From the NCBI GenBank assembly GCA_029263415.1, contig JAJCXN010000001.1:60673-124672 (forward strand): a stretch of DNA of 64,000 nt. Reading direction: 5' to 3'. The notes under the pieces were generated by a model. It searched no databases and was not told where the DNA came from. It saw only the letters and a list, made by a program, of their open reading frames with translations. Positions 42,779 to 51,281 of the stretch are shown piece after piece (position 1 is the stretch's first letter; every line of letters starts with the position of its first letter). The translations under genes were made by a program, and so were the position numbers. Source of the stretch: Acidobacteriota bacterium (lineage in GTDB: Bacteria > Acidobacteriota > Thermoanaerobaculia > Multivoradales > Multivoraceae).

Positions 42779-43375
42779 TTAGAGCAAGGTCCGCAAGGCG
42801 CGACGCAGTTGGTCTAGATGTTCAACATCATCGCTCTGGTAGAAACCGCGGATCTGCGCGGTCTCGTCCAAGAGCACGAAGCGGAGCGAGTGTCCGTATG
42901 GAAGGTCACTGGCCGCGAGCAGAAATCCTTTCTCGCTCAGGGTGCGAACCGCATCGATATCGCCACGGAGGAAGTGCCAGCGATCTGCATCCACTTCCAG
43001 TCGATCGCGGTAGGCGCTGAGCACTTCGAGTGTGTCGTTGTCAGGATCGACGCTGATCGATACGAAACCGAGTTCGGGGCTCGAGAACTCTTTGTAGAGG
43101 CGCTGCATCTCGAGCGTCATCGTTGGGCAGGCTAAGGGGCAATCAGTGAAGACGAAGTCGACCAGGTGATAGCGCCCGAGCAGATCCGCGCGCGTGAACT
43201 GAGAACCCGAAGCCTCGGTGAGTTCGAAGTCGGTGACTTGATGCAGAACTGGTAGCTCGATCGCCGGCTGGCACGCGCCTGCGATCGTCGTAGCGACTCC
43301 TGCTGCGACTGCGATCGCGATCCGCGCCCAGGGGTGGGCTCGCGGGTGGGCTCGCGGGTGGATCGTGCAAGTCAT
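42779..43375 (-). CDS. SCO1/SenC copper chaperone, lipoprotein
   Basis: SCO proteins deliver copper to cytochrome oxidase or act as thiol reductases on the outer face of the inner membrane. The 198-aa protein has a His/Arg-rich N-terminus, a lipobox-like signal (ATTIAGAC), the thioredoxin-fold copper motif VFTDCPLACPTMTLEM (CxxxC), SISVDPDND, and the third copper ligand His in PYGHSLRFVLLD. The ATG at 43375 overlaps the amidotransferase stop. It ends a probable four-gene operon with CsoR, the Cu permease and the amidotransferase. Confidence 0.92.
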   Translation of the reverse strand: MTCTIHPRAHPRAHPWARIAIAVAAGVATTIAGACQPAIELPVLHQVTDFELTEASGSQFTRADLLGRYHLVDFVFTDCPLACPTMTLEMQRLYKEFSSPELGFVSISVDPDNDTLEVLSAYRDRLEVDADRWHFLRGDIDAVRTLSEKGFLLAASDLPYGHSLRFVLLDETAQIRGFYQSDDVEHLDQLRRALRTLL

Positions 43376-44121
43376 CCGAATACCTCGTTTAAGAAGACCG
43401 CTAGCAGCTGCTCGGTCTCGAGGGAGGGTCGATAGCTGTCGTAGGACGCTTGCAGTTCTGCGTCGGTCATTGCGGTCTGGTAGCCGGCCGCGTAGTTGTC
43501 GAAGCGTTGACGATTGGTGGTGTGATCGAGTTCCGGGTGAAACTGGGTGGCCCAGACAGGCTGATCGCGCCAGCGCAATGCTTGATAGGGGCACAGCGCG
43601 GAGGATGCAAGATGCGTGGCGCCCTCAGGCAGCTGGGTGGCACGATCCTTACGACCCATTTGAGCGTCAAAGCTGCTCGGTAGTGTTCCTAAGACTGGGT
43701 CGTCACCGCCCTGATCGGTGAGTTCCAAGACGAACGTGCCAACCTCGGTGTGATCGGGATCGTGGACGATGGTGCCGCCGAGTGCTTGAACGAAGCATTG
43801 AAAGCCGAAGCACGAAGCGAACATTGGGTGGCCGGTCTCTGCGATGTCTGCCAAGAGTGCAAAGAACTGGTCTTGGTGGGGCAGGTGGTTCTTGGACACG
43901 AAGTAGTCGCCAGAACCGCCGACGAACACCGCGTCGTGCGCGCGGACCTGGTCCATTGTGGGCGGCCCCTCGAGCACGCTGTGAGGCACAAGCTGGTCGC
44001 CATCGAGGCCGCTGCGTTTTAAGAACGACTCTCGCTCTTCGAGCAAACACAGATCGTTCGGTTCACGCGCTTGAAGCAGCAGAACCTTGAGTGCGCGAGA
44101 GGGGGTGAAGGAGAGAGTCAT
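43372..44121 (-). CDS. Class I glutamine amidotransferase-like protein
   Basis: This 249-aa stand-alone amidotransferase has the nucleophile elbow FASCFGFQCFVQALGG (Cys in CFG) and the His-Glu pair in ATQFHPELDH, so the catalytic triad is complete. Similar proteins have been called GMP synthase-like domains; some are gamma-glutamyl hydrolases for polyamines or peptides. Its place in the copper operon, between permease and SCO1, is unusual and its role there is unknown. The ATG at 44121 gives the family N-terminus; the frame continues upstream but without the fold. Confidence 0.87.
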   Translation of the reverse strand: MTLSFTPSRALKVLLLQAREPNDLCLLEERESFLKRSGLDGDQLVPHSVLEGPPTMDQVRAHDAVFVGGSGDYFVSKNHLPHQDQFFALLADIAETGHPMFASCFGFQCFVQALGGTIVHDPDHTEVGTFVLELTDQGGDDPVLGTLPSSFDAQMGRKDRATQLPEGATHLASSALCPYQALRWRDQPVWATQFHPELDHTTNRQRFDNYAAGYQTAMTDAELQASYDSYRPSLETEQLLAVFLNEVFG

Positions 44122-44158
44122 ACGCGGCCAGCGTACCAAGCGAACTAGCGACTGAGGG

Positions 44159-45409
44159 TTATGCCGCGCTAGCTTCGAAGCCAGCTTGCTCGACCGCGAG
44201 AAGTGCAGCATCAAGCGACACATCGCCAGTGATCAAGGCGCAGCCTGGGTTCAGTTGGACCTCAACGCTGGTAACCCCGGCTACCCGCTTAAGGGCGCGC
44301 TCGACACTGCTTGTGCAACCGTTGCAGGTCATGCCTGCTACCCGCAGATCGAGCGTGGGGGCGCCGGGCATCCCGTGGTGCTCGGCTGAAGGATTCCTGC
44401 TCAAGAGTGAACGAAGGTCATCCACTGCAAACCACAGCAGTAGCGCGATCAAGCCGAAGGTCGCGAGCAGCGCCCACAGACTGGGCTCGTGGTGGTGAAC
44501 GCCCACGCGCGAGGCAACGTTGGGCACTAGTTGTTCGAACAACACGCCCGCACCGAGTGAGACCACGATCAGGGTGCCGAGATAGATGCTCAGCGCCTTG
44601 CCTCCGAATCCTTCGAACACTGCGCCGACGGTGGCGACGTTAGTGGCAGGTCCCGCCATCAAGAACACCAACGCAGCGCCAGCTGGCATGCCTCCGGCAA
44701 CGAGGGCGGCGGCGATCGGTACCGAGGCGGTGGCGCAGATGTAGAGCGGCAGTGAGACTGCGAGTGCGGCGACGCCCGCGCCCAACGGGCCGAGGGTGCC
44801 AAGTCCTTCGAGCCATGCATCGGGGATGAACACTTGGATTGCTGCTGAGAGGAGCACACCGAAGACCAGCCAGCGCCAAACGCTACGCAGGATCTCGAGG
44901 GCGTGATCGACCATCATGTGCACCCGATCTGCAGGACCCGGGCTGTGCGTGTGCGCCGTGATGCCGGCCGCATCGAGCTCGGGTTCAGGGTCGTTGGCAG
45001 TGGCGGCGTCCACAGCCCAACCACTGGCGAGTCCTGAAACGAGTGCGGCTATGACCTTGAAAATCGCGAATGGCCAACCAAGGAACGAGGCGCTGACCAA
45101 GATTGAGTCGACGCCAGTTTGAGGCGTGGCAGTCAGGAAACCGATCGCTGCACCGCGACTCGCACCGTCGCGCCGAAGGCCGATGCCTGCGGGGATCACA
45201 CCACACGAGCACAGCGGCAACGGCACGCCGAGAGCGACCGCTTTGAACACCCCGGAACCTCCTTGCAGCTGTCGTCGCACAAAGTTCCGGGGCAGCAGGC
45301 CATGCATGACCCCAGCCGCGACGCTGCCGATCAACAGCCATGGCGCTAGCTCCAGCATGGTCGCCCACAGCGCGCTGCCGAACTCAGTCATGCCGCCTGA
45401 GAAGTTCAT
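44159..45409 (-). CDS. Copper/heavy-metal efflux permease with C-terminal HMA domain (SO_0444-like)
   Basis: The first ~310 residues form a polytopic permease of the DUF318/ArsP-related type (PLCSCGVIPAGIGLRRDGAS with a CSC motif, and FLTATPQTGVDSILVSASFL). The C-terminal 70 residues are a heavy-metal-associated domain with the ligand pair in VAGMTCNGCTSSVERALKRV. Proteins of this architecture export copper or zinc. The ATG overlaps the csoR-like gene's stop (four bases). It is the second gene of the copper operon. Confidence 0.9.
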   Translation of the reverse strand: MNFSGGMTEFGSALWATMLELAPWLLIGSVAAGVMHGLLPRNFVRRQLQGGSGVFKAVALGVPLPLCSCGVIPAGIGLRRDGASRGAAIGFLTATPQTGVDSILVSASFLGWPFAIFKVIAALVSGLASGWAVDAATANDPEPELDAAGITAHTHSPGPADRVHMMVDHALEILRSVWRWLVFGVLLSAAIQVFIPDAWLEGLGTLGPLGAGVAALAVSLPLYICATASVPIAAALVAGGMPAGAALVFLMAGPATNVATVGAVFEGFGGKALSIYLGTLIVVSLGAGVLFEQLVPNVASRVGVHHHEPSLWALLATFGLIALLLWFAVDDLRSLLSRNPSAEHHGMPGAPTLDLRVAGMTCNGCTSSVERALKRVAGVTSVEVQLNPGCALITGDVSLDAALLAVEQAGFEASAA

Positions 45410-45690
45410 GACGACATGCCCCCGAAGCGGCCGAACACGTCCATGAGCTCGTCGACTTGTTGGCGCTGCTCGTCTTTATCGCCGCGCCGCATGGCGTCGC
45501 TCACACACGTTTCGACGTGCGAACCAAGCAAGATCTGGCCGATCTTGCCCAGTGCTCCGCGCACTGCAGCGATCTGCAGCAAGACATCGACGCACTCCTT
45601 ATCGTCTTCCAGCATCCGGCGGATACCGGCGAGTTGGCCTTCCGCCCTCTTTAGGCGGCCGTCGAGCTTTGTCTTGGTGTCCGGGTTCAT
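45406..45690 (-). CDS. csoR: Copper-sensing repressor of the CsoR/RcnR family
   Basis: This 94-aa all-helical regulator has the DUF156 layout. LKRAEGQLAGIRRMLEDDKE forms the first helix, and the copper ligands appear as Cys33, His58 and Cys62 (EC33VDVLLQ, GSH58VETC62V), the CHC set used for Cu(I) in CsoR. It should repress its own operon and release DNA when copper is bound. Two palindromes matching CsoR-type operators lie 57-110 bp upstream, in the spacer shared with the quinohemoprotein gene. Confidence 0.9.
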   Translation of the reverse strand: MNPDTKTKLDGRLKRAEGQLAGIRRMLEDDKECVDVLLQIAAVRGALGKIGQILLGSHVETCVSDAMRRGDKDEQRQQVDELMDVFGRFGGMSS

Positions 45691-45746
45691 CGGTGGTTCT
45701 CAGGCGCGGGGCCGTTGGGTTGTGGGTGCTTGGAGCGAGTGATCGT

Positions 45747-45765
45747 GATACCCCCCTGGGGTATC
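45747..45765. promoter_or_regulatory. CsoR-type operator 1
   Basis: GATACCCCCCTGGGGTATC is a 19-bp inverted repeat with the TACCCC...GGGGTA halves known from copper-responsive CsoR sites. It sits near the start of the csoR-like gene (minus strand) and so probably covers that promoter. Confidence 0.85.
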
Positions 45766-45782
45766 CGTGTTTATCGGACCAT

Positions 45783-45799
45783 ATACCCCTCGGGGGTAT
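45783..45799. promoter_or_regulatory. CsoR-type operator 2
   Basis: ATACCCCTCGGGGGTAT is a second TACCCC/GGGGTA palindrome, 36 bp centre-to-centre from the first. It lies between the csoR operon and the quinohemoprotein gene, and could place the latter under copper control as well. Confidence 0.82.
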
Positions 45800-45915
45800 C
45801 CGGCAAGCGCCGAGTACAATTCGTGAATCCTGGCCACGGCCTGAAACGGTCCGATTCGCCACGTCGTCTTTGATCAACGACTAGCGCAGCTCCTTCCATC
45901 ACAAGGGAACTTTCC

Positions 45916-47835
45916 ATGCCACGCTTGACCACAGTTGTCTCGATCCCTCTGTTCCTCTCCTTGCTCGCTGCGATGGCGATCGGCAACCTGCCAGCCCACT
46001 CGCAGGAGGGTGCTAGCACCGATCACGCGAGTCCTGCCCCAGATGGTGAGGCTCTGTTCCGCAAGCATTGCCTGACGTGCCATCGCTCGAGCGGAAAGTC
46101 GGAAGGTCCGCTGCTCAGTTCGTTGCAGCAGATGGGCGGAGATCAAGTTGTCACCTCCATGACTGCCGGCAAGATGATGGCTGAGGCAGCCGACCTGAGT
46201 ACGGATGAGATCTTTGCGGTGGCCAACTACCTCACTGCAGGTTCTGGTGCGGCAAAGAAGGCGATGCCACCCGAGGCATTTTGCAAGGCGCAAGGCATCT
46301 CGACCGACGTCTCCACTGCGGCGGTTTCGGTCAACGGTTGGGGCGTCGATCTCAAAAGCACCCGCTTTCAGCCGGACTCGACGATCACCAAGGCCAACGT
46401 TGAAAACTTGGAGCTGGCTTGGGTGTTCGCGTTGCCCGACGTTGCCGACGCTCGGTCTCAAGCGGTGGTGACCGAAGACACGGTCTTCGTCGGCGCTATT
46501 TCAGGTGGCATTTACGCGCTCGACCGCGGCACCGGCTGTATCAAGTGGCAGCACGACACCGGGACCACTTTGAGAACCCCGGCATCGCTCGGTAAGGCCG
46601 GCGATCAAACGGCGCTCTTTATCGGCGACATGCGCGCCAATATCTATGCCGTCAACGCGCACACCGGCGAACCAATGTGGTCGCGCTACGTCGGCCACTC
46701 TCCTGCATCGACCACCACTGGAGCACCCGTGCCGTTCAGTGATGAATCGGGCGACCGTCTATTTGTCCCGTTGTCTGCCTTCGGCGTCGTGCTCGCTACC
46801 AACCCCGAGTACGAGTGCTGCAAGAGCCACGGCGCGGTGCTAGCCCTCGACGCATCGAACGGCGAGATTCTGTGGACCACACACATGACCAAGGAAGCGG
46901 TGCCCACCTACAAGTCATCGCAAGGCGTCCAGCAATGGGGACCTTCGGGCGCGCCGGTGTGGACCACCCCGACGATCGACGTTGCACGCAATCTGCTCTA
47001 TGTCGGAACGGGCGAGAACACGTCATCACCGGCGACTCAATCGAGCGACGCGATCGTTGCCATGGACATGACCACTGGCGCCCTGCGATGGACGTTCCAA
47101 GGCACCCAACGCGATGCTTGGAACATGGCTTGCGGACGCCGCAAGGGGCCGAACTGCCCAGAGGAGAATGGCCCGGACTTTGACTTTGGTGCGGCCGCAA
47201 TCCTTGCCACACACTCCTCTGGCAAGGAGATCGTCGTTGCCGGTCAGAAGTCGGGGGAGGTCCATGCGATCGATCCCGACACGGGTCGAAAGATCTGGCA
47301 GAACCGGGTCAGTCCCGGAAGCGCGCTGGGCGGTGTGCACTGGGGCATCACCGTAGCTGGCGACCGGGTGTTTGTGCCGATCGCTGATCCACCGTTCCCA
47401 CGCCCGGGTTACGTACCGAATCCCGGGGTGTTCGCGCTTGATCTTCTGACTGGCGAGATGCTCTGGGAACACAAAGCCGAACGCGGTTGCGAACTCGACA
47501 TGGCTGCGCTGCGCCAGGCGGACAATCCGTGGCCCGAGTGCCCGTTTCAGTTCACTTTCTCGGCTGCACCGATGTCGAATGCAGAGCTGGTCTTTGCCGC
47601 CGCCCTCAACGGCAAGGTCTATGCCTTCGCCGCTGACACCGGAGAGATCTTGTGGCAGGACCACACGGTCAAGGAGTACGAATCCGTCAATGGCCTCGAT
47701 GCCCACGGCGGCTCGATCGATAACGCCGGCGTCCAGCTCGCAGGCGACATGCTGTTCTTGCAGTCTGGCTACAGCCTTTTCGGTCAAATGCCTGGGAACG
47801 CTCTGATGGCGTATCGGGTCAAGAGCAGTCCATGA
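45916..47835 (+). CDS. Exported quinohemoprotein: cytochrome c domain followed by PQQ-type propeller
   Basis: This 639-aa protein has a signal peptide (VVSIPLFLSLLAAMAIGNLPAHS), then a class I cytochrome c domain with CLTCH (residues 52-56). A beta-propeller of tryptophan-docking repeats follows (GGIYALDRGTGCIKWQHD, ANIYAVNAHTGEPMWSR, GKVYAFAADTGEILWQD), as in PQQ-dependent dehydrogenases. A vicinal Cys pair occurs in YECCKSHG; such pairs line the PQQ pocket in alcohol dehydrogenases. It is likely a periplasmic oxidase of alcohols or polymers (polyvinyl-alcohol-dehydrogenase-like); substrate unknown. The cytochrome at the N-terminus is the reverse of the usual order. It diverges from the copper operon across two CsoR-type sites. 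Confidence 0.87.
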   Translation: MPRLTTVVSIPLFLSLLAAMAIGNLPAHSQEGASTDHASPAPDGEALFRKHCLTCHRSSGKSEGPLLSSLQQMGGDQVVTSMTAGKMMAEAADLSTDEIFAVANYLTAGSGAAKKAMPPEAFCKAQGISTDVSTAAVSVNGWGVDLKSTRFQPDSTITKANVENLELAWVFALPDVADARSQAVVTEDTVFVGAISGGIYALDRGTGCIKWQHDTGTTLRTPASLGKAGDQTALFIGDMRANIYAVNAHTGEPMWSRYVGHSPASTTTGAPVPFSDESGDRLFVPLSAFGVVLATNPEYECCKSHGAVLALDASNGEILWTTHMTKEAVPTYKSSQGVQQWGPSGAPVWTTPTIDVARNLLYVGTGENTSSPATQSSDAIVAMDMTTGALRWTFQGTQRDAWNMACGRRKGPNCPEENGPDFDFGAAAILATHSSGKEIVVAGQKSGEVHAIDPDTGRKIWQNRVSPGSALGGVHWGITVAGDRVFVPIADPPFPRPGYVPNPGVFALDLLTGEMLWEHKAERGCELDMAALRQADNPWPECPFQFTFSAAPMSNAELVFAAALNGKVYAFAADTGEILWQDHTVKEYESVNGLDAHGGSIDNAGVQLAGDMLFLQSGYSLFGQMPGNALMAYRVKSSP

Positions 47836-47842
47836 GGGTGCT

Positions 47843-48922
47843 GTGAAGCCGGCTGAGTTCGCAGGTGCGGACGTCTATGCAGCAGTGGAACCGGATCCAC
47901 GGTCTTCAGTTCAGATCGAACGTGATTTCCGTCGGCTACTGAACGGTGGACGGCGGCTCGCTACGTCGGGCTCGGCAGCGAGCGCTCCAGAAGCTTTGTT
48001 GAGTGGTGGCTTCAGTCCCAAGTCGAAGCTCAGTCTGTTTGGAACCGACATCTATCTGACCCGGCCACGCCAGAACCCGGATCTGCGCTTCTTTGTTGCC
48101 TACGTTGCGCCTAAGCAGCAGCCCTCCAAGGTGTTCGCCCGCATCTTCTACAAGGACATTTCCTTGATCTGGCGCTGTGCCTCGCACTTGTTCCTCGAAG
48201 GCGAGGAGATGTGGATCGGCAAAGGGGACGTGCGCATCGATCAGCGAGATGGCTACGCCTACACCGAATCGGTTGAGTCCACGACGGACTTACCGTTTGA
48301 GATACAGACCGCCATCGAGTTGCTCAACCGTGCCAAGAACGTGCGCCAAGAGGTTGCGGTCTTGGAGCAAATCCTGCACCGTGCCAGCAGAAATCGTATT
48401 CGGGCGTTCGCCGAATTCACCGCCCCGAGGACCCAGGCAAAGCGCGCTGGCCAGGTCATCGCAAAAGGCAAGAAGGTTGTGCGCTTCAGAAAGTTCGACG
48501 ACCCTTCATCGCTCGAGGTACTTCCCGGATACGAGCCCGACTGGGACAACGGGTTGGTTGAGACCTATGCTCATCCGAGCCGGCTCTACGGCGGAACCGT
48601 CACGCGCTACCGCTTTTTGTCCGTCAATCGCGAGATTCAACACTTGTTGTTCCTTGCGCCACGGCACGCATGGATGATCCCACCACACGCCCTCAGCACC
48701 CGGATCAGCAGTTTTGGAGTGCGCGTGGTGGATGTGAACTTCGACGAAGAGGCCTACGTTCCGGGCTTCGAATACCACTTCGAAGAAGAAGGTGTACTGC
48801 ATAGCCAGATCCCCGAAGGCTACGTGGGTGAACTCAGCGAGATCGACGACTCGCGAGCGGACGCCTCGGCGTGGCTCAATCAGATTCCGTTGCTGCGAGA
48901 ACTCCGCGAACGCTACGGCTGA
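47843..48922 (+). CDS. Unrecognised 359-aa protein
   Basis: I do not recognise this family. It is soluble with no signal peptide. Segments that look conserved include FFVAYVAPKQQPSKVFARIFYKD, ISLIWRCASHLF and LFLAPRHAWMIPPHALSTRI. The composition is mixed alpha/beta with many aromatic residues. It starts with GTG seven bases after the quinohemoprotein stop, so it is probably co-transcribed with it. Its role may relate to that enzyme or to copper control, but no motif indicates an activity. Confidence 0.78.
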   Translation: MKPAEFAGADVYAAVEPDPRSSVQIERDFRRLLNGGRRLATSGSAASAPEALLSGGFSPKSKLSLFGTDIYLTRPRQNPDLRFFVAYVAPKQQPSKVFARIFYKDISLIWRCASHLFLEGEEMWIGKGDVRIDQRDGYAYTESVESTTDLPFEIQTAIELLNRAKNVRQEVAVLEQILHRASRNRIRAFAEFTAPRTQAKRAGQVIAKGKKVVRFRKFDDPSSLEVLPGYEPDWDNGLVETYAHPSRLYGGTVTRYRFLSVNREIQHLLFLAPRHAWMIPPHALSTRISSFGVRVVDVNFDEEAYVPGFEYHFEEEGVLHSQIPEGYVGELSEIDDSRADASAWLNQIPLLRELRERYG

Positions 48923-49006
48923 GGTCGACTTGATCACCGTAGTTGGCCGGGTTGGCGAGTTCGGCGCTAGGCAGCGGCATAGCTGACCATCGCGCCGCGA
49001 TCAGTC

Positions 49007-49096
49007 CCCTCCGTTCTCTCTGTTCCCTCCGTTCTCTCTGTTCCTTCCGTTCTCTCTGTTCCCTCCGTTCTCTCTGTTCCCTCTGTGCTCTCTGTT
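49007..49096. repeat. Five tandem copies of an 18-bp polypyrimidine unit
   Basis: CCCTCCGTTCTCTCTGTT is repeated five times end to end; the third copy has one change and the last is more divergent. It ends three bases before the stop codon of the S9 peptidase gene, between convergent genes. All copies are strand-asymmetric (pyrimidine-rich on the plus strand), which could form unusual DNA or slipped structures. Confidence 0.88.
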
Positions 49097-49099
49097 CGC

Positions 49100-51199
49100 C
49101 TAGTCGTCTCCGTCCCTGCCCTCGGCTTCTTCACTCGCGATCGGCAGTTCGATCTCTTCGCCCCAGACGTACTTACCGAACCATTGCCAGTTGTGCCACA
49201 TCGCGGCGAGCCGCTCCTTGGGTTTGGAGATGCCGTGACCGAAGCCCTTGTAGATCACCAGGCGAGTCTCCACGCCCACATCTTGAAGCCCTTGATAGAG
49301 CTGGTACGCGTTGGGCACTGGTACCCGTCGATCGAACTCGCCGTGTTGGATCAGGGTCGGTGTCTGGGCGCGACGGATGTTGGTCATCGGCGAGGTGAGA
49401 GCGTAGATGGCTGGGTCTTCCCAGGGTGTCGCGCCTAAGTAGTTGCGCGTAAATCCGTGGATGTCTGTGTTGACGTAGTAGGTCATCCAATCCGAGATGC
49501 CGGCACCATTTGAGAGAGCCTTGAACATGGTGGAGTTGGTCGCCAAAAACGCAGAGATGTAACCACCCTGGCTCCAACCCATCGCCCCGAGCTTGTCCTT
49601 ATCGGCGAGCCCCTCATCAATCAAGTGCTGCACCCCGGACTCCACATCCCAGGCGTCACCGACTCCTAGGTTGCGCACGTTCAAAGCGCGGAATGCTCCG
49701 CCGTAGCCGGCCGATCCTCGGTAGTTCGGTTGCAGGACGATGGCGCCCTTGGCCAGCCACTGCATCACCGGGTACACGTAGCCTGAAACCAGCGTCGGTC
49801 GCGAGGTGCCGGTTGGGCCGCCGTGGATCACTACCATCAACGGTGCTGGCTTGGTGCGGTCGTGACCCTCGGGCAGCATCAGCACGCCCTCGATCTCGGC
49901 CCCGTCCTTGCTCTTCCATCTCACCAGTTCGCGCGTGCCGAGCGGCCACTCGTCGATGCTCGCTTGTTGATCGGTGTGGCGAACGGGGCCCGCACCCTTT
50001 TGTGTCAAGTCGCGCGAGTAGAGCTCGGACGTTCGGATCGCGCTTTGTGCGGTATACGCCATCGCCATGCCAGAAGCAGTGACGTCGACCGAGCCCAACA
50101 TGGGCTGCCCGATGTCAACGCGTTCGATTGCGCCGGTTCCGCCAGCGCTATCCACGGCAACAGTGAACACTGCGCGTTCGGTCCGCTGACTCGCAGTGAA
50201 CCAGAGCCCATCGTCCGTCCAAGCGATCGCCGATGCGTCCTCATCGAACTGCTCGGTCGCGAGCACTGCCTCGCCGCCCTCAGTTGGGACCGTAGCGAGT
50301 ACGGTGTTGCCGTAGTACGGGTTGTTGTCGAAGCTGCTGGAGAACGCCACGCGCTTGCCATCGGGAGAGAACAGCGGCCCGGACTCTGGTGCCGCTGCGC
50401 TCATCAGCGGGCGCACTGTCGTCGAAGACACATCGACGATCGAAATGTCGCTACGGACGAAATCGTCGATGACCGGACGTGGACGGTGATCGAACGCAAT
50501 CGACGAACCGTCTGGCGCCCAGTCGAACGAGCCAACGGTGAAGTCTTCGCCCGAGGTCAGTTGAGTGGCTGCATGCTTGGCACTGTTTTCGCCGTCAGCG
50601 CTGTCGAGTTCGATCACCCACAGGTGCGAGTAGGTGAGGTCTTCGTCTTCTCCAGCGTAGTCGCCGTACGCCTTCTTGCGAGCGTCGCGTTCAGAGTTGT
50701 CGCTAGGTGTGGCAACGAAGGCGATGCTTTTGCCGTCCTTTGACCAGGCGAAGGAACTGATCGAACCTTCGAAGTCAGTGACCGCGCTTGCCTCGCCGCC
50801 CCGGGTATCGATGATGAAGATCTCTGATCCGTTGCCGCGGTCGGTAAGGAATGCGAGGCGGGTGCCGCTGGGCGCGAACTGTGGCGACCGGCTGCTCTTC
50901 TCACCGCGTGTCAGTTGAAACGGTTCGGCAGTCTCATTGGTGGCTGTTCGTGCGAGCCAGATCTGTCTGCTGAACTGGTTCTCGTCCCAGTCGGTGGAAC
51001 TGACGGTGTAGGCGATCGCGTTGCCATCAGCAGAAACGGACACCGAGCCGATGCCTTCGACGGAGATCACATCCTCGAAGCTAGGGCCCGGGATTGCAGG
51101 AGGGCCGTCCGCGGACTGGCTGAGTAGCTGATGAGGAAGAAGGGTAAGGCCAAGGCTTAGAAAAAGAACCAGCGGTGGGGCGTGTCTAGTGATGTACAT
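49100..51199 (-). CDS. Exported S9-family serine peptidase (prolyl oligopeptidase-like)
   Basis: The 699-aa protein starts at the ATG at 51199 with a signal peptide (HAPPLVLFLSLGLTLL). It has a long N-terminal beta-propeller with TolB/WD-like repeats (SPQFAPSGTRLAFLTDRGNG, FSPDGKRVAFSSSF) and a C-terminal alpha/beta-hydrolase with the catalytic Ser in LGAMGWSQGGYISAFLA, Asp in HGEFDRRVPV and His in GFGHGISKP. It probably degrades oligopeptides outside the cytoplasm. The minus-strand gene diverges from the PadR regulator, 82 bp away. Its 3' end abuts the 18-bp repeat array. Confidence 0.92.
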   Translation of the reverse strand: MYITRHAPPLVLFLSLGLTLLPHQLLSQSADGPPAIPGPSFEDVISVEGIGSVSVSADGNAIAYTVSSTDWDENQFSRQIWLARTATNETAEPFQLTRGEKSSRSPQFAPSGTRLAFLTDRGNGSEIFIIDTRGGEASAVTDFEGSISSFAWSKDGKSIAFVATPSDNSERDARKKAYGDYAGEDEDLTYSHLWVIELDSADGENSAKHAATQLTSGEDFTVGSFDWAPDGSSIAFDHRPRPVIDDFVRSDISIVDVSSTTVRPLMSAAAPESGPLFSPDGKRVAFSSSFDNNPYYGNTVLATVPTEGGEAVLATEQFDEDASAIAWTDDGLWFTASQRTERAVFTVAVDSAGGTGAIERVDIGQPMLGSVDVTASGMAMAYTAQSAIRTSELYSRDLTQKGAGPVRHTDQQASIDEWPLGTRELVRWKSKDGAEIEGVLMLPEGHDRTKPAPLMVVIHGGPTGTSRPTLVSGYVYPVMQWLAKGAIVLQPNYRGSAGYGGAFRALNVRNLGVGDAWDVESGVQHLIDEGLADKDKLGAMGWSQGGYISAFLATNSTMFKALSNGAGISDWMTYYVNTDIHGFTRNYLGATPWEDPAIYALTSPMTNIRRAQTPTLIQHGEFDRRVPVPNAYQLYQGLQDVGVETRLVIYKGFGHGISKPKERLAAMWHNWQWFGKYVWGEEIELPIASEEAEGRDGDD

Positions 51200-51281
51200 G
51201 GCCCTTAGTTTAGAGCCTCTGGCGTGAGGAAGAAGATTTGGTTGGTTGCAACCTCTGTGCTGAAAATCAGTATAGAGGGCC
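51200..51281. promoter_or_regulatory. Divergent promoter region of S9 peptidase and padR genes
   Basis: An 82-bp spacer with a perfect palindrome GGTTGCAACC at 51244-51253 and a TATAGA word at 51270 that could be a -10 element for the padR gene. PadR-type proteins often bind such short inverted repeats, but binding is not shown. Confidence 0.35.

Noticed and set aside
49823..50743. 306-codon plus-strand frame opposite the S9 peptidase
   Set aside because: Antisense to the propeller domain of a clear S9 peptidase; no motif or ribosome site.
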